DNA of 64,000 bases from Pseudobacter ginsenosidimutans. Its GTDB lineage: Bacteria; Bacteroidota; Bacteroidia; Chitinophagales; Chitinophagaceae. Where the stretch lies: NCBI RefSeq assembly GCF_007970185.1, contig NZ_CP042431.1:2604001-2668000 (forward strand), written 5' to 3'. The translations under genes were made by a program, and so were the position numbers. This document shows, one piece after another, positions 35,679 to 44,947 of the stretch. Below the pieces are notes generated by a model. The model had not been told where the DNA came from and ran no database searches. It saw only the letters and a list, made by a program, of their open reading frames with translations. The number at the start of each line of letters is the position of its first letter. Within the stretch, counting starts at the first letter, position 1.

Positions 35679-36281
35679 TTAATGAAGACCTTTTGAAAGG
35701 AGCAGAAGGGTGACAGGCCAGAAAAAAATATTTTGCGCCATATACCAGGCTCTTAAACTCTTTAGTGCCCTCGATAGGTGAGTTTTGACAGTGTTGGGGT
35801 CAATTTTTAGAATGCCCGCCACTTCTTCCCGGCTTATTCCTTGTTGTCGTACCATGCGGAAAACGGCTTGTTGTTGGGGAGGGAGCCGCAGGATACCCTT
35901 CTCGAGAAGGTCAGTCGTATCACTTTTTACTAAGAAATCTTCGGAGAGATCGATGGGGAATTGACTGGCAACAATGCCTGCCTTTAGCATTTTCCGGCGC
36001 CGAGACTCACGGGTAAACCAGTCGTAGACTTCATTACGCAGCATGATAAACAAGTAATTGCTCAAAGACTGGATCTGCGTTAGTTCTCCCCGTTTCAACC
36101 AAAGTTTGAGAAATACATCCTGCACCAACTCACCCGCTAATTCCTCTGACCGGGTGAGCACTATTGCAGCGGAATACAATTTTCCCTGATGGAAGTTATA
36201 AACTATCTCAAACGCTCCTTCGTCGCCATTAGTTATGCGGAGAAGCAGTTCTTTCTCGTTATATGGTGGAACGTCAGCCAA
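35679..36281 (-). CDS. FecI-like ECF sigma factor (cassette B)
   Basis: This 200-residue ECF sigma factor has region 2 (AFEIVYNFHQGKLYSAA, LVQDVFLKLWLKRGEL) and region 4 (LPPQQQAVFRMVRQQGISRE, IDPNTVKTHLSRALKSL), and a hydrophobic C-terminal tail (IFFWPVTLLLLS). TTG at 36281 is the only plausible start near the conserved N-terminus; TAGTTTGC lies 25 nt before it. It is divergent from the cassette C sigma gene across 420 bp. Confidence 0.88.
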   Translation of the reverse strand: MADVPPYNEKELLLRITNGDEGAFEIVYNFHQGKLYSAAIVLTRSEELAGELVQDVFLKLWLKRGELTQIQSLSNYLFIMLRNEVYDWFTRESRRRKMLKAGIVASQFPIDLSEDFLVKSDTTDLLEKGILRLPPQQQAVFRMVRQQGISREEVAGILKIDPNTVKTHLSRALKSLRAWYMAQNIFFWPVTLLLLSKGLH

Positions 36282-36306
36282 TTAGGTTCTGTTTCCGGTT
36301 ATTTTC

Positions 36307-36314
36307 GCAAACTA
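36307..36314 (-). promoter_or_regulatory. TAGTTTGC promoter-like box, cassette B ECF gene
   Basis: On the minus strand TAGTTTGC lies 25 nt before the TTG start of the ECF gene; the following bases (GAAAAT) differ from cassette A. It is the same octamer as in front of the other two leading ECF genes. Confidence 0.45.
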
Positions 36315-36672
36315 TGGTAAAATTTGAAGCGAAAATAATAAACGCGTTAATTAAAAGGCAGCTGCATAAGAATTCAGCCTGATTTGACCTGATGAGAAGA
36401 GGTGCTGGCAAATGTTTGCCGGGCCTCATTGAATGCTAACGTAGATAAATTGCAAATAGCAACTGCAAATTAATGCCAGACGTTTCTAAAAACGAATCCT
36501 AATAACGGACTCGGACTAACGAAGTTCAACCTCAATTCTCACCTGGTAAGAAGGGGGACTTTTATCAAAGTTCCTTCGTGTCAGGATGGAAAGATTTCAA
36601 TAGAACTCTCGTTTTCGATACAGTTTCCCAGTCAATTTTACTATCACGATGGATTTGTTTGAAAAAAAAACC

Positions 36673-36680
36673 TAGTTTGC
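36673..36680 (+). promoter_or_regulatory. TAGTTTGC promoter-like box, cassette C ECF gene
   Basis: TAGTTTGC lies 21 nt before the TTG start at 36702, the same spacing as in cassette A. TTTG at 36654-36657 could be an upstream element, though the spacing of 15 nt is shorter than usual for Bacteroidota. Confidence 0.45.
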
Positions 36681-36701
36681 AATTCTGTACAAACCGCGTG
36701 A

Positions 36702-37277
36702 TTGCATCCGCCCCTGCCAAATATTAACCATCATCTTCTTCAGCGCATCATAGCGGGCGATGAAACTGCCTTTAAAGAACTCATACTTCAATATACCCCC
36801 TCCATAGCTTCAGTTGTATTCAGTATCACAAGGTCCAAAGAACAAACTGAGGAAGTGGTACAGGATATCTTTATTCAGTTATGGACCATAAGGGACAACC
36901 TTACTGCTATCGAAAACCTGAATGGTTTTCTATTCGTGCTAACCAAACGGTATGCGATCTCTGCGATCAGGAAAATGATCAGGGAACGTAACCGGGTACA
37001 GGCATTTGCTGAAATACAGTATCAGCAGGAAAAAACGGAAGAGCGCGATGGATATATCAGCCTGATCGATGAGGCAGTGAATCAACTACCTCCCCAGCAG
37101 CAGCGGGCCTGGCGTTTAAGTCGTCAGGAGGGGAGAAAATATGAGGAGATTGCCACTGAAATGAATATCTCGCGGGAAACTGTCAAATCTTATATCCAAC
37201 TCGCCAATACGGCTATCGTCAAATATGTGAAACCCCGTATTCATCTTATTCTCTTGTCCCTTTTTTCTCATCTATAA
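36702..37277 (+). CDS. FecI-like ECF sigma factor (cassette C)
   Basis: This 191-residue ECF sigma factor has region 2 (AFKELILQYTPSIASVV, VVQDIFIQLWTIRDNL) and region 4 (LPPQQQRAWRLSRQEGRKYE, ISRETVKSYIQLANTA), with a hydrophobic tail (IHLILLSLFSHL). The start is TTG, as in the other leading ECF genes. The cognate FecR gene follows after 70 nt. Confidence 0.87.
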   Translation: MHPPLPNINHHLLQRIIAGDETAFKELILQYTPSIASVVFSITRSKEQTEEVVQDIFIQLWTIRDNLTAIENLNGFLFVLTKRYAISAIRKMIRERNRVQAFAEIQYQQEKTEERDGYISLIDEAVNQLPPQQQRAWRLSRQEGRKYEEIATEMNISRETVKSYIQLANTAIVKYVKPRIHLILLSLFSHL

Positions 37278-37347
37278 ACCTTCCTGGAATTTTTTTTTAC
37301 TTCGATACCCCCTTTTTTCAGTGGGCCAGCGACATTATCATACAGTT

Positions 37348-38529
37348 ATGAGCAACACCACAAACCATATCCAGACACTTTTAGATAAGTGTGCAAAGAA
37401 TACTGCCACAGAATCTGAATGGCAGGAACTTCAGTCATTACTCGACGACCCGGGTGAACCAGGTGTCACAACTTTATTAAAGGAATACTGGAATGAAAGA
37501 TCGCCAGTATTCTCCGAAGCAGAAACAGAAGGGCTGGCGAATGCTGTAATGACTGAGATCCGGCATAGATTTCCGCAGCCTGCAGGCAAAAGGGTGCTGT
37601 TGATGAAATTCTGGTGGGCTGCGGCTTCTGTGATATTGCTCCTGGGGCTGGGAACCTGGTATTTTGTTTATCAGCAGGAATTGACTTCAAAAACTACGGT
37701 GGCTTCCGTACCTGAGCTGCTGCCGGCAAATGATGGACCAGTGCTGACGCTGGCAAATGGCAAACAGTTCGTACTAGACAGTATGAGCAATGGTATGATA
37801 GCGAGAGAGCAGGGGGCAGTTATCAACTGGGTAGATGGAAAAGTTGTGTACGAATCAGCATCCACCTCTAAGGGAGAACTTATCTATAATACAATGAGTA
37901 CGCCGAAAGGCAGGCAATTTCAAATAGTACTGCCTGATGGCACAGTTGCCTGGTTGAATGCTGAAAGCTCCATAGAATTTCCAACTGCGTTTTCAGGCAG
38001 GTATCGTGATGTTTCCATCACAGGAGAAGTATTTTTTGAAGTAGCTAAAAAATCAACCACTCCTTTCCGGGTGAATATTGGGAAGCAGGCGCAGATCCAG
38101 GTTTTAGGCACCAGTTTCAACGTGAATGCTTATGCGAATGAATCGCAGATACTGACCACGCTGTTGAGCGGATCGATCAAGCTGGTTACAGCAACCAACA
38201 AAACCGGTGTAGTGCTAACACCTGGTGAGCAGGCACAGTTGACTGTTGCGCAAGGAATATCAACACTGAAGCTGGAAAAAAATGCAGATATCGAGCGGGT
38301 GATGGCATGGAAGAAAGGGGTCTTTAATTTTGAAGGACTGCGTTTACAGGAGATCCTCCGTCAAATGGAACGCTGGTATGAATTTAAGGTAGTATACAAG
38401 AAATCGCCTTCTGACATGGTGTATCGTGGAGGCATAGACCGTAATGTGAAATTTTCGGAGATACTGGAAGTTTTCAAAGAGATGGGAGTATCATTTGAGT
38501 GGGATGGAAAAACACTTGTTGTGAATTGA
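37348..38529 (+). CDS. FecR-family anti-sigma factor (cassette C)
   Basis: This 393-residue membrane protein has a cytoplasmic N-terminal region, a membrane segment near residues 88-106 (FWWAAASVILLLGLGTWYF), the FecR block STPKGRQFQIVLPDGTVAW with LNAESSIEFP, and a DUF4974 end (WYEFKVVYKKSPSDMVYRGG). A GTG at 37321 is in frame, but ATG 37348 gives the N-terminal form expected for the family. It should regulate the cassette C sigma factor in response to SusC. Confidence 0.92.
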   Translation: MSNTTNHIQTLLDKCAKNTATESEWQELQSLLDDPGEPGVTTLLKEYWNERSPVFSEAETEGLANAVMTEIRHRFPQPAGKRVLLMKFWWAAASVILLLGLGTWYFVYQQELTSKTTVASVPELLPANDGPVLTLANGKQFVLDSMSNGMIAREQGAVINWVDGKVVYESASTSKGELIYNTMSTPKGRQFQIVLPDGTVAWLNAESSIEFPTAFSGRYRDVSITGEVFFEVAKKSTTPFRVNIGKQAQIQVLGTSFNVNAYANESQILTTLLSGSIKLVTATNKTGVVLTPGEQAQLTVAQGISTLKLEKNADIERVMAWKKGVFNFEGLRLQEILRQMERWYEFKVVYKKSPSDMVYRGGIDRNVKFSEILEVFKEMGVSFEWDGKTLVVN

Positions 38530-38597
38530 GCAATTAAAAAAGATAAAAAGTATGTAGCATTTTAGAGCAACTTATAATAATGTAACTGACAAAAAAA

Positions 38598-38623
38598 GCG
38601 CTTCCGGGTGGCTCCGGAAGCGC
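38598..38623 (+). promoter_or_regulatory. Leader hairpin between fecR and susC (cassette C)
   Basis: GCGCTTCCGG and CCGGAAGCGC form a perfect 10-bp stem with a 6-nt loop, preceded by an A-run. The stem keeps the CCGGAAG core of the hairpins in A and B with inverted arm order. There is no T-run after it; it ends 64 nt before the susC start. Confidence 0.55.
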
Positions 38624-38687
38624 AACGATTTAGTTCAGTTAAAATGGTCTCAGCAACCAATTCTAAAAACCAAATCATTTGCAATCT

Positions 38688-41600
38688 ATGCAAAAAAACT
38701 GCTATTGCCTATTCGGTATTCCCAGGGGGAAGCGATGGTTTACCCAAATTTCAAGGGTTATGAGATTAATTGTTTTTCTTATCACTGCCAGTTTTCTTCA
38801 GGTGCATGCTACTGGCAATGCACAAAATGTGACGATGCATGCAAATTCCATCTCACTGAAAGAAGTGTTTGCTTCCATCAAAGAACAAACAGGATACCAG
38901 ATCTTCTATTCCGATCCCATCCTCAAACTGGCCAGGCCGGTAACGATAGCAGCTGAGGAACTGCCTCTAGGTACTTTTTTAGACCAGGTATTTGATGCAC
39001 AGCCTGCGCTTAGATACAGTATAAAAGGGAAGACAATTTTCGTGTTGGAAAAGAAGGTCCATTCACCTGAGTTGACAGTACTGTCTCAAACTGTATTATT
39101 GATCAGGGTAATAGACCTGGAGGGAAAACCACTCGCTGGTGCTACTGTTTACAATAAGAAGAACAAGGTGTCAAAAGTTGCTGAGGCGGATGGGAGATGC
39201 GCAATCGAAGCATCGGTAGGTGAGGTGATCGAAGTCAGCTATGTAGGTTTTGAGTCCCGGTCTTTCACCGTAAAAGCAAATAACACGGCCATTACCATTG
39301 CCCTCAAACCAAATTCGATATTGGAAGAAGCCGTCGTCAACAATGGTTATCAGCGGATCAAACAGAAATACCTCACCGGGTCTGTTAGCTCTCTGAAGAT
39401 GGATTCTATATTTCAGCCTGGCCTGAATACGGTTGATAAAATGTTGGAAGGTCGTGTGCCGGGACTCACGTTCATGCAAAATTCCGGGCAGGCTGGCGCT
39501 GCTCCAAAGCTGCGCATTCGTGGTACCAATACTTACCTGGGTTCAAGAGAACCATTATGGGTGGTAGATGGGATCGTACGAACCAGTCCATTCCCCATTC
39601 CGGCTGAGCGGATCAATGATCCGGATTTTGTAAACCTGCTGGGCAATGCAGTGTCTGGCTTAAATCCTTACGACATTGATCAGATCGATGTATTGAAAGA
39701 TGCTACAGCAGCAGCGCTCTATGGTGTTCGCGCTGCCAACGGTGTAATCGTTATTACCACAAAAAGAGGAAAGCCCGGGCCTCCCACAGTAAACTATAAT
39801 GTAACTACTTCCCTTACACGAAGACCCAGATACACAGACAGGTCTGTTTATATGATGAATTCCAGAGAGCGGGTAGATGTGTCCCGCGAAATGATAGAAA
39901 AAAATTTACAACTCCGCGGAACTGCTATTGAAGCCTATGAGAAAGCGATCATAGAATATTATAATGGTCTGATAGACTACAATACATTCAAAGAAAGGGT
40001 TGGTTATGCTGAAACAGTGAACACAGACTGGCTGGGCAATACCATGCGCGATGTGTTTGCCAGCAACCATACACTAAGTGTAACTGGTGGTAATAGTACC
40101 ACTTCCTATCGCGCATCTGTGGGATACCGTAATGAGCCCGGCGTGATAAAGAAAGAATCAAATGATCTTTATACAGGCTTGCTGAATATGCAAATGAATT
40201 ACAGGAAATTCAAAGTTGATTTCAATATTCAGCTAAGCAAAGACAAGAGAAGGTATACTCCTGTTGAAGTAGGTGTAATGAACTATTCTTATGGGACCAG
40301 TAGGGCCATATCTGCCTACAAAGAAGATGGCTCATATTACTTTTATCCAACGATCTCTTCTTCTGTATCGAAGCTCTATATCGCCAATTTCAATACCATG
40401 AACATTTTAAATGAGATGGATAATAGCGGTGAAATGCTGGAGAATAATGAATATACTGCGAGTGTGGATGCCAGTTATGAAATTGTGAAAGGATTACAGT
40501 TCAATGCGAGATTGGCCTATACCGGTGGTAATTCAAATCGCGAGATCTGGTTTACCGAAAATACGGAATGGGCTACACAGCTCAGAATAAATGCGTATAA
40601 CACCCTGGGGGATTATTACCCGGCCATGGATATGCTGCCTTTTGGAGGTGAGCTTCGCCAGACTGTTGTAAGAAGGGAGAACTACATGATCAATGGAAGG
40701 TTGAATTACAGCAGCTTTCTCGATCAGCGAAAAAAGCATCAGTTGACCGCAGAAGTGGCAATGGACTTGTTATCTAACAAATCCGTGTCCGTAGAATCTA
40801 TCGATCGGGGCTATTATCCTGATCGTGGCAGAAGTTTTGCCCAGATTGACTTAGGTAAATATACCAGCTATGCCGAATGGCTTTCGCGAAGCAGTGATGT
40901 GATCACCGAAATCCTGCAAAATTCCATACGTCCGTATATTACCGGAACCTATATTTTCAATGATCGATATGTATTGACGGCCACTACCAGTCAGGAATTT
41001 TCCAATTCATTTGGTAACAGGAGCAATGAGAAATTTCTTCCTACCTGGGCTTTGTCTGGCCGCTGGAATATTCATGAAGATCTGTTGCGAAATGTGTCAT
41101 GGATAGACAGGGCTGCATTGCTTATGTCTTTTGGTACCCGTGGCAATATGCTTGCCGGACAAACACCCTATGTAGTGATCAGAAAGGGCGGATTTGATAC
41201 TTATTTAGATGAATATTCCTCATTGATCCAGTCCTTCCCTAATCCAGACCTGGCCTGGGAAAAAACACAGGATTACAATGGTACATTCCAGTTTTCCATC
41301 CTGAATGGAAGGATCAATGGTTCGCTCGGGTATTTCTTTGCCAGGACCACCAATGCATTCCTGAGCAAGAAGGTATCGGCGGTTAATGGTGCGCCGGAGA
41401 ATAATTATGTTGTGAACGGCGGTATTCTTGAAAACCAGGGTGTAGAGATAAGTATGAATTTCAAAGTGATCGACAATTTAGGGGCCGGTAAAAAAGGATT
41501 CATGTGGCGTTTCGATCCGCAACTTGGCCAGGTATTCAACAGGTTGATCAATGCAAACCTGAATAGCCGCAATGTGATGGTAGATGTAGCCAGCATGAAT

Positions 41601-42389
41601 TTTCAAAACTACCTGGATGGTAGTGTGCCGGTCAATGGCAAATCTGTCAACACATTTTATTCTTATCGTTTCAAAACACTCGATCCGAAAAAAGGGTTTC
41701 CTGTATTTTATGGCGCAGAACCTGCCAGCAAAGAGACATTATTTGCCAAATACAATGCGATGCTGAAGGATGATGTATACAATGCTGTAATGATAGAATC
41801 AGGTAGGAGAGAACCTGTATTACAGGGTTCAGTGAACAACTCTTTCACTTTCAGGAATTGGACGCTCAATGTAACCTTCTCCTATAGTGTAGGTAATAAG
41901 ATCAGAATGCTGCAGATAGCTTCTGGTAATTACGGAACATTCAGGCCTTCCTCACAACAGAATCTTCGTAAAGAATTCACGCAAAGATGGCGTTATCCGG
42001 GTGATGAGAAGTTTACGAATATCCCCGCCATTCAGGGTGAACCTGTTTCCGTTAATACTGATGAAACAGCCTGGTGGACCGGGAGCGGATCAACCCTCAT
42101 TTACAACTTTGCTACCGATTATTATCAGATGTATGATTTTTCCGATTTGCGCGTGGTGAAAGGTGATTATCTCAAGTTGCAATACATTTCACTCAGCTAC
42201 AGACTGGCTGATGTGCTCTGCAGAAAACTGAATTGTAAAGCTGCTTTTGTGCAACTAAGTGGAAACAATCTATTCACTATTGCGAACAAGGCGCTTCGCG
42301 GTCAGGACCCTACCCAGTCTGGAACTTCTGCCAATATCAACCTTTCAGTCAGGCCGGTATATGCAATTAATCTCAATATCAGTTTCTAA
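38688..42389 (+). CDS. SusC/RagA-family TonB-dependent receptor with STN domain (cassette C)
   Basis: This 1233-residue outer-membrane receptor has a signal peptide (MRLIVFLITASFLQVHA region), an STN domain at about residues 45-120 (LKEVFASIKEQTGYQIFY), a carboxypeptidase-like domain (VIDLEGKPLAGATVYNKK), the plug with IDVLKDATAAALYGVRAANG, and a complete barrel ending NLNISF. A TTG at 38679 is also in frame; ATG 38688 matches the cassette B start context. It forms an operon with susD after 10 nt. The STN domain predicts signalling to the preceding FecR. Substrate unknown. Confidence 0.93.
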   Translation: MQKNCYCLFGIPRGKRWFTQISRVMRLIVFLITASFLQVHATGNAQNVTMHANSISLKEVFASIKEQTGYQIFYSDPILKLARPVTIAAEELPLGTFLDQVFDAQPALRYSIKGKTIFVLEKKVHSPELTVLSQTVLLIRVIDLEGKPLAGATVYNKKNKVSKVAEADGRCAIEASVGEVIEVSYVGFESRSFTVKANNTAITIALKPNSILEEAVVNNGYQRIKQKYLTGSVSSLKMDSIFQPGLNTVDKMLEGRVPGLTFMQNSGQAGAAPKLRIRGTNTYLGSREPLWVVDGIVRTSPFPIPAERINDPDFVNLLGNAVSGLNPYDIDQIDVLKDATAAALYGVRAANGVIVITTKRGKPGPPTVNYNVTTSLTRRPRYTDRSVYMMNSRERVDVSREMIEKNLQLRGTAIEAYEKAIIEYYNGLIDYNTFKERVGYAETVNTDWLGNTMRDVFASNHTLSVTGGNSTTSYRASVGYRNEPGVIKKESNDLYTGLLNMQMNYRKFKVDFNIQLSKDKRRYTPVEVGVMNYSYGTSRAISAYKEDGSYYFYPTISSSVSKLYIANFNTMNILNEMDNSGEMLENNEYTASVDASYEIVKGLQFNARLAYTGGNSNREIWFTENTEWATQLRINAYNTLGDYYPAMDMLPFGGELRQTVVRRENYMINGRLNYSSFLDQRKKHQLTAEVAMDLLSNKSVSVESIDRGYYPDRGRSFAQIDLGKYTSYAEWLSRSSDVITEILQNSIRPYITGTYIFNDRYVLTATTSQEFSNSFGNRSNEKFLPTWALSGRWNIHEDLLRNVSWIDRAALLMSFGTRGNMLAGQTPYVVIRKGGFDTYLDEYSSLIQSFPNPDLAWEKTQDYNGTFQFSILNGRINGSLGYFFARTTNAFLSKKVSAVNGAPENNYVVNGGILENQGVEISMNFKVIDNLGAGKKGFMWRFDPQLGQVFNRLINANLNSRNVMVDVASMNFQNYLDGSVPVNGKSVNTFYSYRFKTLDPKKGFPVFYGAEPASKETLFAKYNAMLKDDVYNAVMIESGRREPVLQGSVNNSFTFRNWTLNVTFSYSVGNKIRMLQIASGNYGTFRPSSQQNLRKEFTQRWRYPGDEKFTNIPAIQGEPVSVNTDETAWWTGSGSTLIYNFATDYYQMYDFSDLRVVKGDYLKLQYISLSYRLADVLCRKLNCKAAFVQLSGNNLFTIANKALRGQDPTQSGTSANINLSVRPVYAINLNISF

Positions 42390-42399
42390 AACTATTGCT

Positions 42400-43905
42400 A
42401 TGCATTCACCTCTCAATAAAATATGTATTCTTCTTTTCAGTGCCTGCTCACTGACTTTTATTTCCTGCAAAAAATTTCTGTCTGCCTATTCTCAGAACAG
42501 CAGCTTTGTAGAATCAGCGGCAGACCTGGATGAAGTACTGGTTGGAGATGGTTACTTCACCATACACACTACTCCCATTACTCCTGCACTGTACACGATG
42601 GATGACGATCTAAAGGATGGTGTTCCGGGTGGTAATTATAAACTCACTACTTATAGGGGATTTCATAATTGGCAGTCAGAGCCCAGACGGAATTCAGATG
42701 GGGTACTGTTAAGTACAGACGACCTGTTCAACAAGCTATATAGTAAGCTGGCACGTTTAAATTCAGTACTATCATCAATTCCGGCTTTAAGGGAAAAAGG
42801 TGAACCTGAGGGACAGCTTAAAAGGATCGCAGGGGAAGCACATTTTCTCAGGGCCTATTATTATTTTATACTTACCAATCTTTTTGGAAAACCGTATAGA
42901 GCTACAACAGCTGCTGATGATTTCAGTGTTCCTTTGAAAACAGAAGCTGCTATCACCTCCCAATTCGCCGTGCGAAGCTCCAATCAAAGGGTGTTCAACC
43001 AGATCGTTGCCGACCTTCAGGAAGCTGTTAAAAACCTGGCTGGCGTAGAACAGAAGTCGGCCCTGCGCGCCAATCAATCTGTAGCGCAAGCACTCCTGAG
43101 CAGGGTGTACCTGTTTATGGAAAATTATGAGCAGGCAAATTATTATGCTGATCAGGTAATCGCCAATAAAAAGTATAGTGTTACGGATTTAAATTCCTGG
43201 CAGGCAGGAAAGAATGTTTTTACGAGTTATTCATCGGAAGTGATATTCAACATGGGAGGAAATAGTTTGTATAATGAAATGGCATTAGGAGCGGAAGTGC
43301 CCGATCAGCCTTACTATCTTCCTTCTGACGAACTGGTATTACTGTATAGCGCCGAAGACTTGCGCACCAATGCTTTTTTCGTGAAAAGTGGAAGTGGACA
43401 ATGGAAAATCGCGAAAATGCGTGATCCTTTTGGTCCTGATCATGACATGGCATCCGATTTTTACCTGATCCGTCTTTCGGAAGTTTATTTGAACAAAGCT
43501 GAGGCGCTTGCTGCTATGGATCGATTTGGTGAAGCCAGAACTACATTGCAGGCATTTAGAAAATACAGGTTCAAACCCAATGAACTGCCTTCGCTTACTG
43601 ATGAAGGCGCCGCACTGATGAGTTTTATCCGTGACGAACGTCGCAGGGAGCTTTGCCTGGAAGCGCATCGCTGGTTTGATCTGCGCCGTTATGCTGTGAA
43701 TAGTAAATATCCTTTCAACAAAAAAATCCGGCATAGAAATATTGAATATACCGGAACCGGATACCAGGAAAACGGATATTATGAATTGGGCACCTACCAG
43801 GATGATCCCGGAGCTTATATTGTACCCATCGCCAATGATGAAATCGATTTCAATCAGGGCGCCATTACCAATGAGCCGCGACCCGTACGTCCGGTTAAGT
43901 ATTAA
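42400..43905 (+). CDS. RagB/SusD-family lipoprotein (cassette C)
   Basis: This 501-residue lipoprotein carries its lipid on Cys23 (LTFISC). SusD features include FLSAYSQNSSFVESAADLDE at the start, the helical segment GEAHFLRAYYYFILTNLFG, AQALLSRVYLFMENYEQANY, and the C-terminal FIRDERRRELCLEAHRWFDL with IVPIANDEID. The frame extends upstream into susC; ATG 42400 is chosen because it directly precedes the signal peptide and starts 10 nt after the susC stop. Confidence 0.92.
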   Translation: MHSPLNKICILLFSACSLTFISCKKFLSAYSQNSSFVESAADLDEVLVGDGYFTIHTTPITPALYTMDDDLKDGVPGGNYKLTTYRGFHNWQSEPRRNSDGVLLSTDDLFNKLYSKLARLNSVLSSIPALREKGEPEGQLKRIAGEAHFLRAYYYFILTNLFGKPYRATTAADDFSVPLKTEAAITSQFAVRSSNQRVFNQIVADLQEAVKNLAGVEQKSALRANQSVAQALLSRVYLFMENYEQANYYADQVIANKKYSVTDLNSWQAGKNVFTSYSSEVIFNMGGNSLYNEMALGAEVPDQPYYLPSDELVLLYSAEDLRTNAFFVKSGSGQWKIAKMRDPFGPDHDMASDFYLIRLSEVYLNKAEALAAMDRFGEARTTLQAFRKYRFKPNELPSLTDEGAALMSFIRDERRRELCLEAHRWFDLRRYAVNSKYPFNKKIRHRNIEYTGTGYQENGYYELGTYQDDPGAYIVPIANDEIDFNQGAITNEPRPVRPVKY

Positions 43906-43936
43906 TGCAATCACTAATCACTCCAAAATTGAATTC

Positions 43937-44908
43937 ATGATGAAACTATATACTTGCTCAACGCCATCAAGGCTATCGGGTTTCGTTATCCTGTTGGCAG
44001 CTGTTTCATTATCCCTGAGCTGCCGGAAAGAAAAGCCGCTCGAAATCAGCGATGAGGACACCAATTTCTTTGTTATAAGGGATAATCCCAGTGATCCTGT
44101 TGATCATGCTATGTATAAATTTTACGAACGTACCGGCGTTGCGAGTTATTATACTGATACAATTCATAAGAAACTGGTAAGTAAACCTGGAGAATTTCCT
44201 GAACGTTATGCATATGTAACAATTTCTCTGACATATCATCCAATGGGCGAGAACACTTTTAATTTTGCCAGGTTATCGTCCAGGGAACCAATACCTGCAA
44301 TTCTTGATTTGATTGAAGATCAGGTGCTGCCCGGGCTTCCATCAACAGGCAGTATGCCGAGTATTTTATTCATCGATCATTTTGAGTTTTTCTGGCAATA
44401 TGTAAACACGCAGCTTGCAGATGGATTAACAGCCATACGGGGATTCAAAACTGTGGGCGTAGTTGTAAAGGATGTAGAAGCGATGAGTAGTGAGGAGAAG
44501 AGAATGTATGCAGCCTCTTTGCTGGCAGGAATTGCAGAAAATGCGCTTACCTCTGCTTATAAGGCTAATTTAACAAGCGATTTTTTTGATGTTACCAACA
44601 AGGCCTGGCCTGGTCCTCTTTCATCCCCGCTCTATATCGGATTACCCTTAATGTTTATGACTGATCCCGCATCAGTTCCCGCTGCAGAGAGCATTGGAGT
44701 ATTGCGATACCCTACTGTAGACTTTTCAGGTATGATATTGGAAAGCATGCATATTGAAGCTACTGATCTGCGATCCTTTCTCACGGCCCTTTTTTATTAT
44801 ACAGAACAGGAGTTTACTGATTTACACGCTGGCCATCCATTAGTGCTGAAGAAATATAGTGTAGTGAAGGACCTTGCTCAAAGATCAGGATTCAAAATGC
44901 CTGGTTAG
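43937..44908 (+). CDS. Lipoprotein resembling SusC/D-associated zinc metallohydrolases, active site degenerate
   Basis: This 323-residue protein has a lipobox with Cys29 (SLSLSC). Its overall plan recalls the zinc metallohydrolase lipoproteins encoded beside SusC/SusD in Bacteroidota: a short acidic N-terminal part (FVIRDNPSDPVDHAMYKFYE), a central region, then SDFFDVTNKAW and a C-terminal segment with VLKKYSVVKDLAQRSGF. Where those enzymes have HExxH, this protein reads SLLAGIAENALTSA, so zinc-dependent catalysis is not expected. It may be a binding protein derived from the protease. It lies 31 nt after susD in the variable slot of the cassette. The family link is tentative. Confidence 0.5.
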   Translation: MMKLYTCSTPSRLSGFVILLAAVSLSLSCRKEKPLEISDEDTNFFVIRDNPSDPVDHAMYKFYERTGVASYYTDTIHKKLVSKPGEFPERYAYVTISLTYHPMGENTFNFARLSSREPIPAILDLIEDQVLPGLPSTGSMPSILFIDHFEFFWQYVNTQLADGLTAIRGFKTVGVVVKDVEAMSSEEKRMYAASLLAGIAENALTSAYKANLTSDFFDVTNKAWPGPLSSPLYIGLPLMFMTDPASVPAAESIGVLRYPTVDFSGMILESMHIEATDLRSFLTALFYYTEQEFTDLHAGHPLVLKKYSVVKDLAQRSGFKMPG

Positions 44909-44947
44909 TAAATAATACAGAACAAACGAAGGTGTAATAATTGAAAA

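Larger units (their letters stand above)
22689..36281 (-). other. Cassette B: same gene order, SusC frameshifted
   Basis: On the minus strand the order is ECF, FecR, SusC (frameshifted), SusD, DUF4397-like lipoprotein, ABC ATPase, fused permease, MutS-A, MutS-B. The core order is identical to cassette A; only the accessory slot differs. The nine genes are closely spaced, apart from the 153-nt fecR-susC leader. Confidence 0.85.
36282..36701. other. Divergent intergenic region between cassettes B and C
   Basis: These 420 bp separate two divergently transcribed ECF sigma genes. Each end carries TAGTTTGC close to the gene start. The middle, about 36350-36650, has no ORF, RNA gene or strong hairpin that I can recognise. 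A TTTGTTTG run at 36654-36661 lies upstream of the cassette C box. Confidence 0.6.
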
